The notes under the pieces: generated by a model
Told to the model about the DNA's origin: nothing
Database searches by the model: none
The model's input: the letters and a program-made list of their open reading frames with translations, nothing else
From: PUPG01 sp031323845
GTDB taxonomy: Bacteria; Bacteroidota; Bacteroidia; Bacteroidales; UBA7960
DNA: 6,590 nucleotides
Assembly (NCBI GenBank): GCA_031323845.1
Contig: JAVIYP010000092.1
Coordinates: 1-6,590, forward strand
Reading direction: 5' to 3'
Shown here: positions 1-6,441 of the stretch, in pieces
How the letters are laid out: every line of letters begins with the position of its first letter
Numbering within the stretch: the first letter of the stretch is position 1
Made by a program: the position numbers and the translations under genes

Positions 1-789
1 GGCGGCCGTCAGAATCGGTCCGGGGGTAAACTGGCCTATGGCTATGGCGTCGAGCAATTGCTCGCGGGTGATCCAGGCTGCCTTTTCCACCAGCTCTCCG
101 TCCATGTAGGCCACCAGCACATAACCGGTGCCGAAAAGCACTGCCCCGATCTTAAAAAATATCCAGAACAATTTTACTGAGCTGTAACTGCCTATGCCTG
201 CACCCAATGCCTGCAGCAACACCACAGGTATCAGACTGTTCGTGTTTTTCCAGCCTTTGAATCCGGAGCGTATCGCATAGGCAGCCATACCAACGGCCCC
301 CGCTCCGAGTATGGCGGTAATCTCGTTTATTCCCAACAGGTTAGCGCCAAGTGTAATTACACCCAACACACCCAGCCAGGTTGTTTTAAGGGCCTTTTTT
401 CCCAGCGAAACAACAGCACCTGCAATCACAGCAATAACTGCGGGCTGAATGCCTGAAAACAAACTCTCTATCAAAGGTATATGACCCAGATTTACATATA
501 ACCAGGCCAAAGCCATGGTAATGAACATGGCCGGAAGGATAAATCCTACACCGCCGGCCAGCATCCCTCTGAAGCCTTTCAGATGAAACCCGGTCAGCAT
601 GCAAAGCTGCGTTGAATTTGGTCCGGGGATCAGGTTCACCGCTCCCAGAAAATCCAGGAAGGTTTGAGGCTTAAGCCACTGCCTTTCACTTACCAGCTTT
701 CGCTCCATAAGTGCCGCATGTGCTGCAGGGCCGCCAAAAGCAATGCTTCCAAGCTTAAGAAACTGGATAAAGATTTGAAGTACGGACAT
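1..789 (-). CDS. chrA: ChrA-family (CHR) chromate transporter, two-domain form, C-terminus cut by window edge
   Basis: This is an inner-membrane transporter of the CHR superfamily; characterised members expel chromate, but substrate in this organism is inferred. The reading frame is open from the ATG at 789 to the window edge (263 codons), so perhaps two thirds of a roughly 390-residue long-chain CHR protein is present. The first CHR domain shows FGGPAAHAALM at residues 18-28, a conserved WL at 38-39 and NLIPGPNSTQL at 52-62, all family signatures. The second domain starts near residue 208 with FGTGYVLVAYMDGELV (219-234) and then GQFTPGP (252-258), the second-domain counterpart of the PGP motif. 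The start is supported because only about ten residues precede the first conserved helix, as is usual. The gene follows the MFS gene on the same strand after 70 bp that contain a terminator. I see no good ribosome binding site or promoter. Family assignment is firm; true chromate resistance is not shown, as many CHR proteins have no tested substrate. Confidence 0.9.
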   Translation of the reverse strand, partial: MSVLQIFIQFLKLGSIAFGGPAAHAALMERKLVSERQWLKPQTFLDFLGAVNLIPGPNSTQLCMLTGFHLKGFRGMLAGGVGFILPAMFITMALAWLYVNLGHIPLIESLFSGIQPAVIAVIAGAVVSLGKKALKTTWLGVLGVITLGANLLGINEITAILGAGAVGMAAYAIRSGFKGWKNTNSLIPVVLLQALGAGIGSYSSVKLFWIFFKIGAVLFGTGYVLVAYMDGELVEKAAWITREQLLDAIAIGQFTPGPILTAA

Positions 790-839
790 GGTACCAAATG
801 ACTTATCAAAAATGGCTTAATATATCAGAACATACTGCG

Positions 840-873
840 AAAAAAGCCTGCCGGCATTGCTAATCGGCAGACT
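840..873 (-). terminator. Intrinsic terminator of the MFS gene, overlapping its stop codon
   Basis: Read on the minus strand, AGTCTGCCG (873-865) pairs with CGGCAGGCT (853-845) to give a nine-base-pair stem with one G-U pair and an 11-base loop. It is followed by a run of T (844-840). The TAG stop codon (862-860) lies in the loop and the last sense codons form the 5' arm. This is a classical rho-independent terminator and should separate the MFS transcript from chrA. Confidence 0.8.
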
Positions 874-2437
874 CAGCGGCAAGCACGGGATGCTCTGTAA
901 ATACGTCTTTCGGCTCTTTTACGAAAGCCCACAGTATGGCCGACAGGGCGGCTGTTACCGCCAGAAGTATGAAAATGATGCCTTTGTTGTCAACCGCATC
1001 CACGATTTCGGCCATGCCAAAGCTGCTTACAAACATGGGCAGAGTAACCGAAAGGTTAAATAACCCCATGTAAAAGCCCATCCTGTCTTGCGGTATTTTT
1101 TGCGACATGATGGCAAAAGGAAGACTTATGGTGGCTGCCCAGCCTATGCCCACCACCGCCATCAGGAGGTAAATTATGACGGGTGAATATCCGAAAAACA
1201 GGATGTTCAGTGCCCCGAACGACATAATGGCTATGGAAAATGCATGTGTTTTAACCCTGCCGAACCTTGCAGCCATGGGTTCAAGGATAAACACCGGTAT
1301 GATGGCAGCTACCAGGTTCAGCGAAAACAAACTCCAGTTTACAATGCGCCCTACAGTATTGTCAATGGCTGCTGTCCTGGCAGGGTCAACCAGGGTGTCT
1401 TCACCGAGCAGCGCAGGATCGATCTGAACATCGGCCAGTTCGGGGATACGGAAACGAACAAAGGCGAAGAGGTATATGAATATCGTCTGCATGCCGATCC
1501 AGGTAAAGGAGTGTGCCGCCAGTATCTTCCTGAATCCGATCATACCGTCTTTTTCCTTCGAGATGCCGCGCTCCTTACGCGACATGGTATAGATCATCAC
1601 AACAATGGTGAGCACCAGGCAAAACAGTTCGAAACCGTAATTGGGAATTACCGGGATCAGGCCGACTCTGCCGAAGATCCCATACAAGGCATACAGCAAA
1701 AATCCCCACAGAGGCATGATGGTTTTGGCAATCTCAACCAGGGTGGCTTCCTTTTTACCTTCAAGAGCCCTGGCTGCCTTGCCTGCTTCTGCGGCATCAT
1801 CATCATCTTTGCCGTAGTGACCCAGGTAACGGGGCTCCTTGATGAAGAAGGGCGGTATGATGGAAAAAAGCAATATCAGGATGACTCCGAAATAGATGAG
1901 GACGTAGTTTCCCCAGACGGCACCGATCAGATAGGCCAGAACGCCAAAAGAGCCCGAGATCGTTTGCATCCAGGTGTATCCTTTGGTGCGCGGTCTGCCT
2001 TCAGGGGTCACATCGGCAATGATCGACCGGGTGGGATTAAAACTGACGTTGATGGCAAGGTCAATGGTCAGCGATACTACCACGGCCACGCCCAATATCC
2101 CGTCAATACCCAGGGCAGACTGAATGATGCCGATGTTCGGCAACGAAAGCAATCCCATCGCCGCCAGAACACCGCCAATCCAGATAAAAGCCCTGCGGCG
2201 ACCGTTCCATACCCATACCTTGTCGCTGATGATGCCAATGACAATTTGACCGATGAGACCTCCCAAAGGTCCCATGGCCCACACCAGGCCAATATCCCTG
2301 GTGTCAAGACCGTATTTTGTACTTAACAGCCAGCTCAAAACGGCAATCTGTACGGCAAGCCCGAAACCCATGGCCGTAGCCGGCAGGCTCAAAAGGGCAT
2401 AAAATGGTTTGCTGAGGTTCTTCTGGAAAGGGAGCAT
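860..2437 (-). CDS. SLC45/GPH-like MFS transporter, probably sugar:cation symporter, with two extra central membrane helices
   Basis: This is an inner-membrane carrier of the major facilitator superfamily, 525 residues. Residues 12-38, 49-70, 82-102, 114-133, 158-176 and 178-198 look like six N-terminal helices. Between helices 2 and 3 lies SDKVWVWNGRRRAF (71-84), resembling the SD-R-x-GRRRPF loop of SLC45 and plant sucrose carriers. NPTRSIIADVTPE (134-146) resembles the conserved helix 4-5 region of that family. Residues 208-232 form a charged loop with four consecutive Asp (211-214) and several Lys. A hydrophobic hairpin follows (about 243-285), then FTWIGMQTIF (311-320), which aligns by eye with the usual seventh helix, and five more helices to about 506. 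That gives 14 predicted helices rather than 12. The ATG at 2437 gives a natural N-terminus; no Shine-Dalgarno is visible, common in Bacteroidota. No glycosidase or SusC/D gene is nearby, so the sugar substrate is inferred from family only. The gene is monocistronic by its terminator, or weakly linked to chrA. Confidence 0.85.
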   Translation of the reverse strand: MLPFQKNLSKPFYALLSLPATAMGFGLAVQIAVLSWLLSTKYGLDTRDIGLVWAMGPLGGLIGQIVIGIISDKVWVWNGRRRAFIWIGGVLAAMGLLSLPNIGIIQSALGIDGILGVAVVVSLTIDLAINVSFNPTRSIIADVTPEGRPRTKGYTWMQTISGSFGVLAYLIGAVWGNYVLIYFGVILILLFSIIPPFFIKEPRYLGHYGKDDDDAAEAGKAARALEGKKEATLVEIAKTIMPLWGFLLYALYGIFGRVGLIPVIPNYGFELFCLVLTIVVMIYTMSRKERGISKEKDGMIGFRKILAAHSFTWIGMQTIFIYLFAFVRFRIPELADVQIDPALLGEDTLVDPARTAAIDNTVGRIVNWSLFSLNLVAAIIPVFILEPMAARFGRVKTHAFSIAIMSFGALNILFFGYSPVIIYLLMAVVGIGWAATISLPFAIMSQKIPQDRMGFYMGLFNLSVTLPMFVSSFGMAEIVDAVDNKGIIFILLAVTAALSAILWAFVKEPKDVFTEHPVLAAESAD

Positions 2438-2468
2438 AATCGAATTTTATAATTAAATTATTGTAAAT

Positions 2469-2483
2469 CAGTTTAATAAACTG
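2469..2483. promoter_or_regulatory. 15-bp palindrome, candidate operator upstream of the MFS gene
   Basis: CAGTTTA and TAAACTG are perfect 7-base inverted arms around a single central A. The site ends 31 bp before the MFS start codon, where a repressor or activator dimer could act on the MFS promoter. The binding protein is unknown, and no regulator gene is in the window. An A/T-rich setting makes chance palindromes more likely. Confidence 0.35.
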
Positions 2484-2588
2484 CAACCGAATAACACAGG
2501 ATCAGCGTTCGGTGCCTGTTCCTACATCGTTGCTGAAATATGGCTGTAAATTTACAAATATCCATATATAATCAGATATTTTTTTCAC

Positions 2589-2605
2589 CTGCCGTTTATT
2601 GGCAG
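2589..2605. repeat. Short inverted repeat overlapping the tat promoter
   Basis: CTGCC (2589-2593) and GGCAG (2601-2605) are inverted around a 7-base A/T-rich spacer. The right arm begins on the G of the proposed -33 TTG, so a protein bound here would interfere with the promoter. No T run follows on the plus strand, which argues against a terminator. Confidence 0.3.
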
Positions 2606-2628
2606 TAAGCAATAAAGCTTTATTTTTG
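2598..2628 (+). promoter_or_regulatory. Bacteroidota-type promoter for the tat gene
   Basis: TATTTTTG at 2621-2628 matches the Bacteroidota -7 consensus TAnnTTTG exactly. ATTG at 2598-2601 supplies a -33 element (consensus TTTG or TTG) with 19 bases between the two boxes, in the expected range. Transcription would start around 2634-2637, leaving a very short leader before the ATG at 2649. The motif is seen; activity is inferred. Confidence 0.6.
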
Positions 2629-2648
2629 CCTGTGGAAAGCAATCGTTT

Positions 2649-2993
2649 ATGATCATTCAGTATCCTTTTTTGTTCGGAATCAGCGGCGGAGAGATTCTCA
2701 TCCTGCTCCTGCTGGTACTGTTGCTTTTCGGCCCTTCCAAAATTCCGGAGATTGCACGCATGATCGGACGCGCCATGAACGAGGTGAAGAAGGTTCAGAG
2801 GGATATAAATACGGAGATCCACCGCTATTCGTCCGATATTGAAAAGGAAGCCAGGGAAATGGATGCGGAACTGAAAAAAACGGTTTCCGGCCAGGATAAG
2901 GCTTCGGCGCCAGCGCCTGATGATGCGGATGCTGATAAGGATCAGGTGCCTTATCCTTATGAACGCAGGGAGGATGAGGATGTGGAAGGGTAG
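2649..2993 (+). CDS. tatA: Twin-arginine translocase subunit, TatA/TatB family (Hcf106-like)
   Basis: This small inner-membrane protein belongs to the TatA/B family, which with TatC exports folded proteins that carry a twin-arginine signal. It has 114 residues. A short N-terminal segment is followed by GGE (13-15), a membrane helix of Leu, Ile and Val (16-26), and the hinge FGPSKIPEIAR (27-37), the family hallmark. An amphipathic helix runs from about 32 to 55 and continues as a charged, probably coiled, segment to about 78. The tail (80-114) is acidic and Ala/Pro-rich, likely disordered in the cytoplasm. A Glu before the helix and the FGP hinge recall TatB and single-component TatA types, so the A/B label is not certain. 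GGAAAG at 2634-2639 lies 9 bases before the ATG and supports this start. No tatC is in the window. The gene is 81 bp upstream of the OmpA-family gene on the same strand. Confidence 0.88.
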   Translation: MIIQYPFLFGISGGEILILLLLVLLLFGPSKIPEIARMIGRAMNEVKKVQRDINTEIHRYSSDIEKEAREMDAELKKTVSGQDKASAPAPDDADADKDQVPYPYERREDEDVEG

Positions 2994-3063
2994 GAGGGTC
3001 TGGCAATTATTTTTCGTTGCAGGCGTTAATGCTTATAGTTTGATCATGCAGATTAGAGAAGTT

Positions 3064-3068
3064 AAAGG
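3064..3068 (+). promoter_or_regulatory. Ribosome binding site deciding the start of the OmpA-family gene
   Basis: AAAGG sits 6 bases before the ATG at 3075. A TTG at 3069, in the same frame, would directly abut it and leave no spacing, so the ATG is the better start. The choice changes the protein by only two residues. Confidence 0.55.
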
Positions 3069-3074
3069 TTGCTT

Positions 3075-5201
3075 ATGTTGAACACCACGCGATATATTTT
3101 TTGGATTACAGTGCTGTTGCTGACGGCGCTTCCGCTTGAATCTCCGGCACAGGGGCGCAGGCTGGCGCGGGCTGATAAAGCTTTTGAGCTCAAGCAATAC
3201 AGTGATGCCATTGAGCTGTATCAGCGTGCCTACAACCGTGTAAGGCGGCGCGACAGGGAGGAGGCGGCCCGGGTTGTTTTCCAGATCGCCTTATGCCACA
3301 AATACCTCAACAACCACAGGGCTGCAGAAGCCTGGTTTAACAGGGCCGTTCGCTCAAACTACCCGGATCCGCGGGCAAGGCTGTTGTTTGCCGAGGCCCT
3401 GATGAACAACGGAAAGTATGAGGAAGCACAGGAGCAGTTCACCAGGTACCTGGAGGCAAAGCCCGATGACTGGCGCGGACAAAGAGGGCTGGCTGCTGCC
3501 GGTAAGGCCATGGTGCTGAAGGATGAGCTTGAAGACTACCAGGTGGAAGCCGTCAGGATGTTTAATTCACGGCAGGATGACTTCACTCCCGCTTTTGCCG
3601 ATCAGAGGGCCAACAGCCTTATCTTCGCCTCCAGCAGGGACGAAGCCTTCGGCCGCGGTACCGACCCGTGGACGGGCAACAAACACAGCTCATTTTTCAT
3701 TGCCTATAAGGACCGCACAGGCGCCTGGGGGCGTCCTTCATTACTCGATGAAGGTCCCATCAATACGGAATTCAATGAAGGTGCACCCTCTGTGAACCGC
3801 TCCGGGACAGAGATGTACTTTACCCGGTGCACCCGCGGAGCGGATGCCGACATGGGCTGCCGGATCTTTGTGGCACGCAGGGATGGTGCTCAATGGGTGA
3901 ACCCCCGTGAGATCAATTTAACCGACGACAGCCTCACTACCGTAGGTCATCCTGCCATAAGCCCGGATGAGCTCACGCTTTACTTTGTTTCGGATATGGA
4001 AGGCAGTATCGGGGAAATGGACATCTGGATGGTTCAGCGAAACAGTCCGGGCGGAGAATTTGGAAAGCCTGAAAACCTGGGAGAGCCGGTAAATACGCCC
4101 GGCAACGAAATGTTTCCCTATGTGCGGGAAGACGGCACCCTGTTTTTTTCTTCCGATGGCCATCCCGGTCTCGGCGGCCTCGATGTTTTTATGTCGGAGT
4201 TTACCGTTGACGGTTGGACACAGCCCGTAAACCTTGGACCTCCCATAAACAGCCCCGCCGACGACTTCGGCATCGTGTACGAGCCCGGCAGGGAAAGCGG
4301 TTTTTTTACATCCAACCGGGGACGTGCCAGCACTTATGATATCTACTCCTTCTATTTACCCCCCGTCGAATTTATGATATCAGGCGCGGTATTGGACGAC
4401 AGCACAGGCCTTGCCGTTCCGGGAGCCGGCGTACAGCTGCTCGGTTCCGACGGCACCCTGAGACACGCAGAAACCAACAGGGAAGGGAAATACCTGTTCG
4501 ACGCATCCGTGGTAAGAGGAAACACCAGCTATGAAATACTGGTGAACAAGCCTGGATATTTTTCCAGCCGTGCCCAGGAATCAACCGTGGGTCTGGAGAG
4601 AAGCCAGTCGTTCGTTGTGGACCTCAGCATTGCCCCTATACCTGAAACCGCCATTGAGCTGCCTGAGATCCTCTATGATTTCGACAGCTGGGCGCTGCAG
4701 CCGCAGTTTAAGGATTCGCTCAACGGCCTGGTGCAAACCTTGTTCGATAACCCGCGCCTGGTTATTGAGCTGGCTTCGCATACCGACAGCAGGGGTACGC
4801 ACGAATACAACGACACGCTTTCGCTCAGGCGCGCAAGGGGCGTGGTAGAATACCTTATTGCACAGGGCATAGCCGGCGAACGCCTTGTGCCTGTAGGCTA
4901 CGGAAAACGCAATCCACGCGTGATAGAATCCACCATGGAAAGAAATGGGGTAACCTTTGAGGAAGGCACCGTGCTTACCGAAGAGTTCATCAACAGTCTC
5001 GACGGTGAAAAACAACAGGAAATAGCCCATCAGATGAACCGTCGCACTGAATTCAGGGTGCTGAGCGAAGATTTTGAATACCCCGAAGAGCCCGAAACCG
5101 TGCCGGAACCCTCCAATGACATGCCTGAACCCGAACGGGATCGCGGCAACGGAAATGACCGGCCACCCGGACAAAACACAAACGGCAGATCCCGCCCATA
5201 G
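3075..5201 (+). CDS. Secreted TPR / PD40 beta-propeller / CRD / OmpA-like envelope protein (PorE-like architecture)
   Basis: The 708-residue protein is exported and probably anchors an outer-membrane assembly to peptidoglycan. Residues 1-26 form a signal peptide with a likely signal peptidase I site at SPAQ|G; there is no lipobox Cys. About three TPR units follow (31-133). Five PD40-type repeats then start near residues 170, 236, 291, 343 and 395, fitting a five-bladed propeller. C252 and C262 in blade 2 could form a disulfide. A carboxypeptidase-regulatory-like beta domain spans about 433-520 (SGAVLDDSTGLAVPGAGVQL). The OmpA C-terminal domain runs from about 527 to 664, with HTDSRG and LSLRRA; D571 and R586 fall where OmpA proteins bind diaminopimelate. 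A Pro/Glu/Asn/Arg-rich tail of about 43 residues ends the protein. The domain order equals that of PorE (PG1058) of the type IX secretion system, but PorE is a lipoprotein and Bacteroidota encode many OmpA paralogues, so a secretion role is only inferred. purM starts 17 bp downstream. Confidence 0.88.
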   Translation: MLNTTRYIFWITVLLLTALPLESPAQGRRLARADKAFELKQYSDAIELYQRAYNRVRRRDREEAARVVFQIALCHKYLNNHRAAEAWFNRAVRSNYPDPRARLLFAEALMNNGKYEEAQEQFTRYLEAKPDDWRGQRGLAAAGKAMVLKDELEDYQVEAVRMFNSRQDDFTPAFADQRANSLIFASSRDEAFGRGTDPWTGNKHSSFFIAYKDRTGAWGRPSLLDEGPINTEFNEGAPSVNRSGTEMYFTRCTRGADADMGCRIFVARRDGAQWVNPREINLTDDSLTTVGHPAISPDELTLYFVSDMEGSIGEMDIWMVQRNSPGGEFGKPENLGEPVNTPGNEMFPYVREDGTLFFSSDGHPGLGGLDVFMSEFTVDGWTQPVNLGPPINSPADDFGIVYEPGRESGFFTSNRGRASTYDIYSFYLPPVEFMISGAVLDDSTGLAVPGAGVQLLGSDGTLRHAETNREGKYLFDASVVRGNTSYEILVNKPGYFSSRAQESTVGLERSQSFVVDLSIAPIPETAIELPEILYDFDSWALQPQFKDSLNGLVQTLFDNPRLVIELASHTDSRGTHEYNDTLSLRRARGVVEYLIAQGIAGERLVPVGYGKRNPRVIESTMERNGVTFEEGTVLTEEFINSLDGEKQQEIAHQMNRRTEFRVLSEDFEYPEEPETVPEPSNDMPEPERDRGNGNDRPPGQNTNGRSRP

Positions 5202-5218
5202 CATGTACCCCGCAATCC

Positions 5219-6394
5219 ATGGCTGATCCGTTAAAATATAACCGCAGAGGCGTCTCTTCTTCAAAAAAAGAGGTCCATAAAGCCATTGAAAAGCTGGACA
5301 AAGGACTCTATCCGAATGCCTTTTGCAAGGTCGTTCCCGACCTGCTGGGCAACGACCCCCTTTATGCCAACATCATGCATGCCGATGGCGCCGGGACAAA
5401 ATCCTCCCTGGCATACATGTACTGGAAAGAAACCGGTGACTTATCCGTTTGGGAAGGGATTGCCCAGGATGCGGTGGTTATGAACCTGGATGACCTGCTG
5501 TGTACCGGCGTGACTGAAAACATGCTGGTTTCCTCCACCATTGGCAGGAATAAAAGACACATCCCCGGAGAGGTGATTTCCGCCATCATAAACGGCACCG
5601 AAGCCTTCCTGCAGAAAATGATTGATCATGGCGTCCCTATGAAGCTTACAGGCGGCGAAACAGCCGATGTGGGCGACCTCGTCAGAAGCATCATTGTGGA
5701 TTCTTCCATAACCGCACGAATACCGCGATCGGAAATCATTACCAATGCAAACATCAGGGCCGGCCAGGTGATCACCGGACTGGCATCCTTCGGCACGACT
5801 TCCTACGAAGATCAATACAACAGCGGTATCGGCAGCAACGGACTGACCTCCGCCCGCCACGATCTTTTTCATCCCGTGTATGCACATAAATACCCGGAAA
5901 GTTACGATACCGACCTCGACAAACAGCTTGTTTATTCAGGAAAATACATGCTTACGGATATCATTGAGGGTCTGCCCCTGAATGCGGGCAAGCTGGTGCT
6001 GAGTCCTACCAGGACATATGCTCCGGTCGTGAAAGAGATCTTCAGGCATTTTAAAAAGCACATCCATGGGATGATTCACTGCAGCGGCGGCGGACAAACC
6101 AAGATCCTTCATTTTCTCGACAACCAGCATGTGCTAAAGGATAACATGTTTGACACACCTCCGCTGTTTCAGCTCATCAGGGAGGTCTCCCAAACCCCCT
6201 GGGAGGAAATGTACCGCGTCTTTAACATGGGTCACCGCCTTGAGTTTTATACCTCCGAGTCAGTCTCGGATGAAATCATCTCACTCTGCGGGGCATTTCA
6301 ACTGGAAGCAAGAAAGGTTGGCCGTGTCTTACCTTCAGACAGCAAAAAGCTGACTATCCTGGGAGTCAACGGTAACTTTGAATACTTCCTGTAA
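5219..6394 (+). CDS. purM: Phosphoribosylformylglycinamidine cyclo-ligase (AIR synthetase), long Bacteroidota-type PurM
   Basis: This cytoplasmic enzyme closes the imidazole ring of 5-aminoimidazole ribonucleotide from FGAM using ATP, the fifth step of purine synthesis. The 391-residue protein is complete and longer than the roughly 345 residues of E. coli PurM, as expected for the Bacteroidota form. HADGAGTKSS (54-63) stands in for the canonical DGVGTKL ATP-binding segment. MNLDDLL (88-94) corresponds to the usual MCVNDLL motif, GGETAD (145-150) is conserved, GSNGLTSAR (205-213) matches the canonical SNGYSLVR region, and FNMGH (335-339) matches the C-terminal FNMG. The ATG at 5219 gives the expected N-terminus ending in RRGVSSSK, although no Shine-Dalgarno is visible. 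The 17-bp gap from the OmpA-family gene, with no terminator, suggests cotranscription or translational coupling. prfA follows after 47 bp. Function is inferred from motifs and similarity recalled for this subfamily, which is divergent from enterobacterial PurM. Confidence 0.93.
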   Translation: MADPLKYNRRGVSSSKKEVHKAIEKLDKGLYPNAFCKVVPDLLGNDPLYANIMHADGAGTKSSLAYMYWKETGDLSVWEGIAQDAVVMNLDDLLCTGVTENMLVSSTIGRNKRHIPGEVISAIINGTEAFLQKMIDHGVPMKLTGGETADVGDLVRSIIVDSSITARIPRSEIITNANIRAGQVITGLASFGTTSYEDQYNSGIGSNGLTSARHDLFHPVYAHKYPESYDTDLDKQLVYSGKYMLTDIIEGLPLNAGKLVLSPTRTYAPVVKEIFRHFKKHIHGMIHCSGGGQTKILHFLDNQHVLKDNMFDTPPLFQLIREVSQTPWEEMYRVFNMGHRLEFYTSESVSDEIISLCGAFQLEARKVGRVLPSDSKKLTILGVNGNFEYFL

Positions 6395-6413
6395 GGATTC
6401 GCCTTATTTTTTG
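6391..6413 (+). terminator. Weak stem plus T-run at the purM stop, possible terminator
   Basis: TAAGG (6392-6396) pairs with CCTTA (6402-6406) around a 5-base loop and is followed by six T (6407-6412). The TAA stop codon of purM forms the 5' end of the stem. With five pairs and only two G-C, termination would be partial at best, so some readthrough into prfA is likely. Confidence 0.35.
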
Positions 6414-6421
6414 TAATTTTG
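6414..6421 (+). promoter_or_regulatory. Candidate -7 box of a prfA promoter
   Basis: TAATTTTG matches the Bacteroidota consensus TAnnTTTG exactly and ends 20 bases before the prfA ATG. I see no TTTG or TTG about 19 bases upstream; the nearest TTTG (6377-6380) is 33 bases away. The box alone makes this a plausible but incomplete promoter. Confidence 0.4.
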
Positions 6422-6441
6422 CATGCTAAATTCAGGATGCC

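Larger units (their letters stand above)
2438..2648. promoter_or_regulatory. Divergent intergenic region between the MFS and tat genes
   Basis: These 211 bp separate two divergently transcribed genes and are visibly richer in A and T than the flanks. They hold a Bacteroidota-type promoter facing right (2598-2628), a small inverted repeat overlapping that promoter (2589-2605) and a 15-bp palindrome nearer the MFS start (2469-2483). I found no convincing promoter for the MFS gene and no small ORF of note. Confidence 0.6.

Noticed and set aside
807..814. Near-consensus -7 box (CATTTTTG on the minus strand) before chrA
   Set aside because: It misses the first T of the consensus and has no -33 TTG at proper distance; too weak to list.
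1244..2326. Long plus-strand ORF (360 codons) opposite the MFS gene
   Set aside because: It is fully antisense to a well-supported transporter, its translation has no recognisable domain and is rich in Gln, Asp, Gly and His as expected from the reverse of membrane-helix codons.
2460..2486. Sigma-70-like TTGCAG / TACAAT pair on the minus strand before the MFS gene
   Set aside because: The spacing is only 15 bases and Bacteroidota promoters use a different consensus; it overlaps the palindrome and is probably fortuitous.
3034..3042. TATAGTTTG as a -7 box before the OmpA-family gene
   Set aside because: It has one base too many between TA and TTTG, and the nearest upstream TTG is only 14 bases away.
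2994..3074. Terminator or small gene in the tat-ompA gap
   Set aside because: No stable stem with a T run and no convincing short ORF were visible; cotranscription remains possible.
3069..3077. TTG at 3069 as the start of the OmpA-family gene
   Set aside because: It directly abuts the AAAGG site, leaving no spacing, and an ATG two codons later has suitable spacing.
5203..5226. Seven-codon ORF (ATG at 5203) overlapping the purM start
   Set aside because: It lacks a ribosome binding site and any family resemblance; it could be a leader peptide but nothing supports this.
4581..5264. Minus-strand ORF (227 codons) opposite the OmpA domain and the start of purM
   Set aside because: It is antisense to conserved OmpA motifs and crosses into purM; no known domain and no ribosome binding site were seen.
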